Of a stretch of 64,000 bases of DNA, positions 62,937 to 64,000 are shown one piece after another. The notes under the pieces were generated by a model. That model saw only the letters and a list, made by a program, of their open reading frames with translations. It had not been told where the DNA came from and did not search any database. The stretch lies in contig OU365335.1 of the NCBI GenBank assembly GCA_910822395.1, positions 1,860,001 through 1,924,000 of the forward strand, given 5' to 3'. Position 1 is the stretch's first letter. Every line of letters starts with the position of its first letter. The translations under genes and the position numbers were made by a program. The stretch is from Pseudoclavibacter triregionum. Lineage in GTDB: Bacteria; Actinomycetota; Actinomycetes; Actinomycetales; Microbacteriaceae.

Positions 62937-64000
62937 TGCCCGCGCCGCGCGATCCCGCGCACGCGCGCCTCGACGAGGTCGTGCGCACGTGCCGGGATCG
63001 CGTGGTCGGCGCCACCGCGAGGTGGTGCGGCGACGGCGAACTCGCGGCCGACGCCTTCGGCGACGCGGTGCTCCGCGCGATGGAGCGCTGGAGCCGCGAC
63101 GGGGTCCCCGATGATCCCGAGGCGTGGCTCATCACCGCGACGCGCAATCGCATCCGCGATGTGCTCGGCTCGGCGGCCGTGCGCCGGGGCGCCGTGCTCG
63201 AGGAGGCCGAGGACGCGGTCGCCGCCGATGGGGCAGATCCTGCGGGGGAGGCCGCACCGCACTTGGGGCACGCGGCGATCGATCCCGCGCTCGTCGTCCT
63301 CTTCGCGTGCGCCGATCCGGCCGTCGAGGCCTCGGTGCGTGCCCCCCTCATGCTCCAGGGCGTCCTCGAGGTGCCGACCGAGGAGGTGGCGCGCGCCTTC
63401 GGGCTCTCCGCGGACACGCTCACGAAGCGCATCTCCCGCGCGCGCCGCCGCATGCGGGAGGCCCGCGTCGACGTCGCCGTGCCGGAGCGGCTCGACGAGG
63501 ATCGCCTCCCCGCGGTCCTCGAGGCGATCTACGCGCTCTCCGCCCTCGACGTCGCCGCGCCGCTCCTGGACGATCTCGCCGAACTCCGTGTCGACGCGGC
63601 CGTCCACCTGAGCCAGCTCCTGCTCGGCGCCTTCCCCCGGGACGGGGAGGTGAGGGGACTCGCGGCGCTCCTGCTCTACCTGCGATCCCGCGTCGGGGCC
63701 CGCTACGAGGACGGCGTGCTCATCCCCGTGTCCGCGCAGCGCGTGGATCGCTGGGACCACGCGCTCATCGACCGGGCCGAGCAGATCCTCCGCGCGACCG
63801 CCGAACATGGGTCCGCGGGTCGCTTCCAGATCGAGGCCGCCATCCAGTCGGCGCATGCGGCGCGGCGGCGGGGGCCCGTGGACTGGACGGCGATCGCCAT
63901 GCTCTACGAGGTGCTCGTCGCCGTCGCTCCCACGCGCGGCGCCCAGGTCGCGCGAGCCGTCGCCATCGGGCGGGTCGCGGGCCCCCGCCCTGCGCTCGAG
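62936..64000 (+). CDS. ECF RNA polymerase sigma factor, ECF42/DUF6596-like (partial)
   Basis: The frame is open from ATG 62936 to the window end (355 codons). The sigma-2 region comprises ARWCGDGELAADAFGDAVLRA and AWLITATRNRIRDVL. The sigma-4 region (EEVARAFGLSADTLTKRISRAR) is at about 160-181. The long C-terminal helical extension that marks the ECF42 group follows (SALDVAAPLLDDLAEL..., DWTAIAMLYEVLV). It probably directs the SRPBCC-yciI-sigma operon and other targets. No anti-sigma gene is visible, as expected for this group. Confidence 0.85.
   Translation, partial: MPAPRDPAHARLDEVVRTCRDRVVGATARWCGDGELAADAFGDAVLRAMERWSRDGVPDDPEAWLITATRNRIRDVLGSAAVRRGAVLEEAEDAVAADGADPAGEAAPHLGHAAIDPALVVLFACADPAVEASVRAPLMLQGVLEVPTEEVARAFGLSADTLTKRISRARRRMREARVDVAVPERLDEDRLPAVLEAIYALSALDVAAPLLDDLAELRVDAAVHLSQLLLGAFPRDGEVRGLAALLLYLRSRVGARYEDGVLIPVSAQRVDRWDHALIDRAEQILRATAEHGSAGRFQIEAAIQSAHAARRRGPVDWTAIAMLYEVLVAVAPTRGAQVARAVAIGRVAGPRPALE

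Overview
The window is high-GC (about 70 %) chromosomal DNA from an actinobacterium, most likely of the family Microbacteriaceae. The evidence is the DUF3145 protein, the PucR-type FasR next to a fabD-fabH-acpP-fabF operon, and the glnA-glnE-glnA2-panB-map-ppgK-rnpB neighbourhood. A homodimeric aceE, the proteasome-chaperone (PAC2) gene and the rpoD-murT-gatD-parE block fit as well. Many genes have no leader: a TAnnnT -10 box sits 6 to 7 bases before the start codon. Of 51 stop codons visible, 38 are TAG, 13 TGA and none TAA, which is odd for an actinobacterium.

Layout. 1-2.9 kb: end of glgP, DUF3145, and an ADP-ribosylglycohydrolase fused to a 5'-nucleotidase. 2.9-10.9 kb (minus strand): fatty-acid synthase II operon, its regulator fasR, and aceE. 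11-13.8 kb: a peroxiredoxin-like gene, a sortase-anchored (LAxTG) surface protein, apt and a bPH2 membrane protein. 13.86 kb: tRNA-Val(TAC), followed by an accessory element to about 23.05 kb. This element carries a tyrosine recombinase/DDE transposase operon, a divergent helix-turn-helix gene, a complete type III restriction-modification pair (mod-res) and a small membrane protein. A 15-bp imperfect inverted repeat lies at its two edges.

23-29.5 kb: an EamA exporter with an apparent frame break near its start, a Ca-loop-rich repeat protein, Nif3, a degenerate zinc-ribbon coiled coil, RNase P RNA, polyphosphate glucokinase, map and a small conserved gene that shares a bidirectional leaderless promoter with map. 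29.5-36.8 kb: a catabolic cluster (M20 amidase, ThDP enzyme, PucR regulator, MHS transporter, RidA-RraA fusion) flanked and divided by paired 41-bp REP-like repeats. 36.8-45.1 kb: panB and nitrogen assimilation (glnA2, glnE, glnA1 with a textbook four-part GlnR box), RDD and DUF4191 proteins.

45.2-54.4 kb: a pseudokinase membrane protein, sucB and lpd (2-oxoacid dehydrogenase E2 and E3, partners of aceE), pepA, PAC2 and an MFS transporter. 54.5-60.8 kb: the principal sigma factor with a long repetitive N-terminus, murT-gatD and parE. The MurT and GatD proteins contain no cysteine, so the GatD nucleophile is absent. 60.8-64 kb: azlCD, then an SRPBCC-YciI-ECF sigma factor cluster that runs off the window end.

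The most interesting items are the cysteine-free MurT/GatD pair (possibly repurposed for group B peptidoglycan), the 13-residue calcium-loop repeat protein, the overlapping divergent leaderless promoters, the mobile restriction island, and the two domain fusions.
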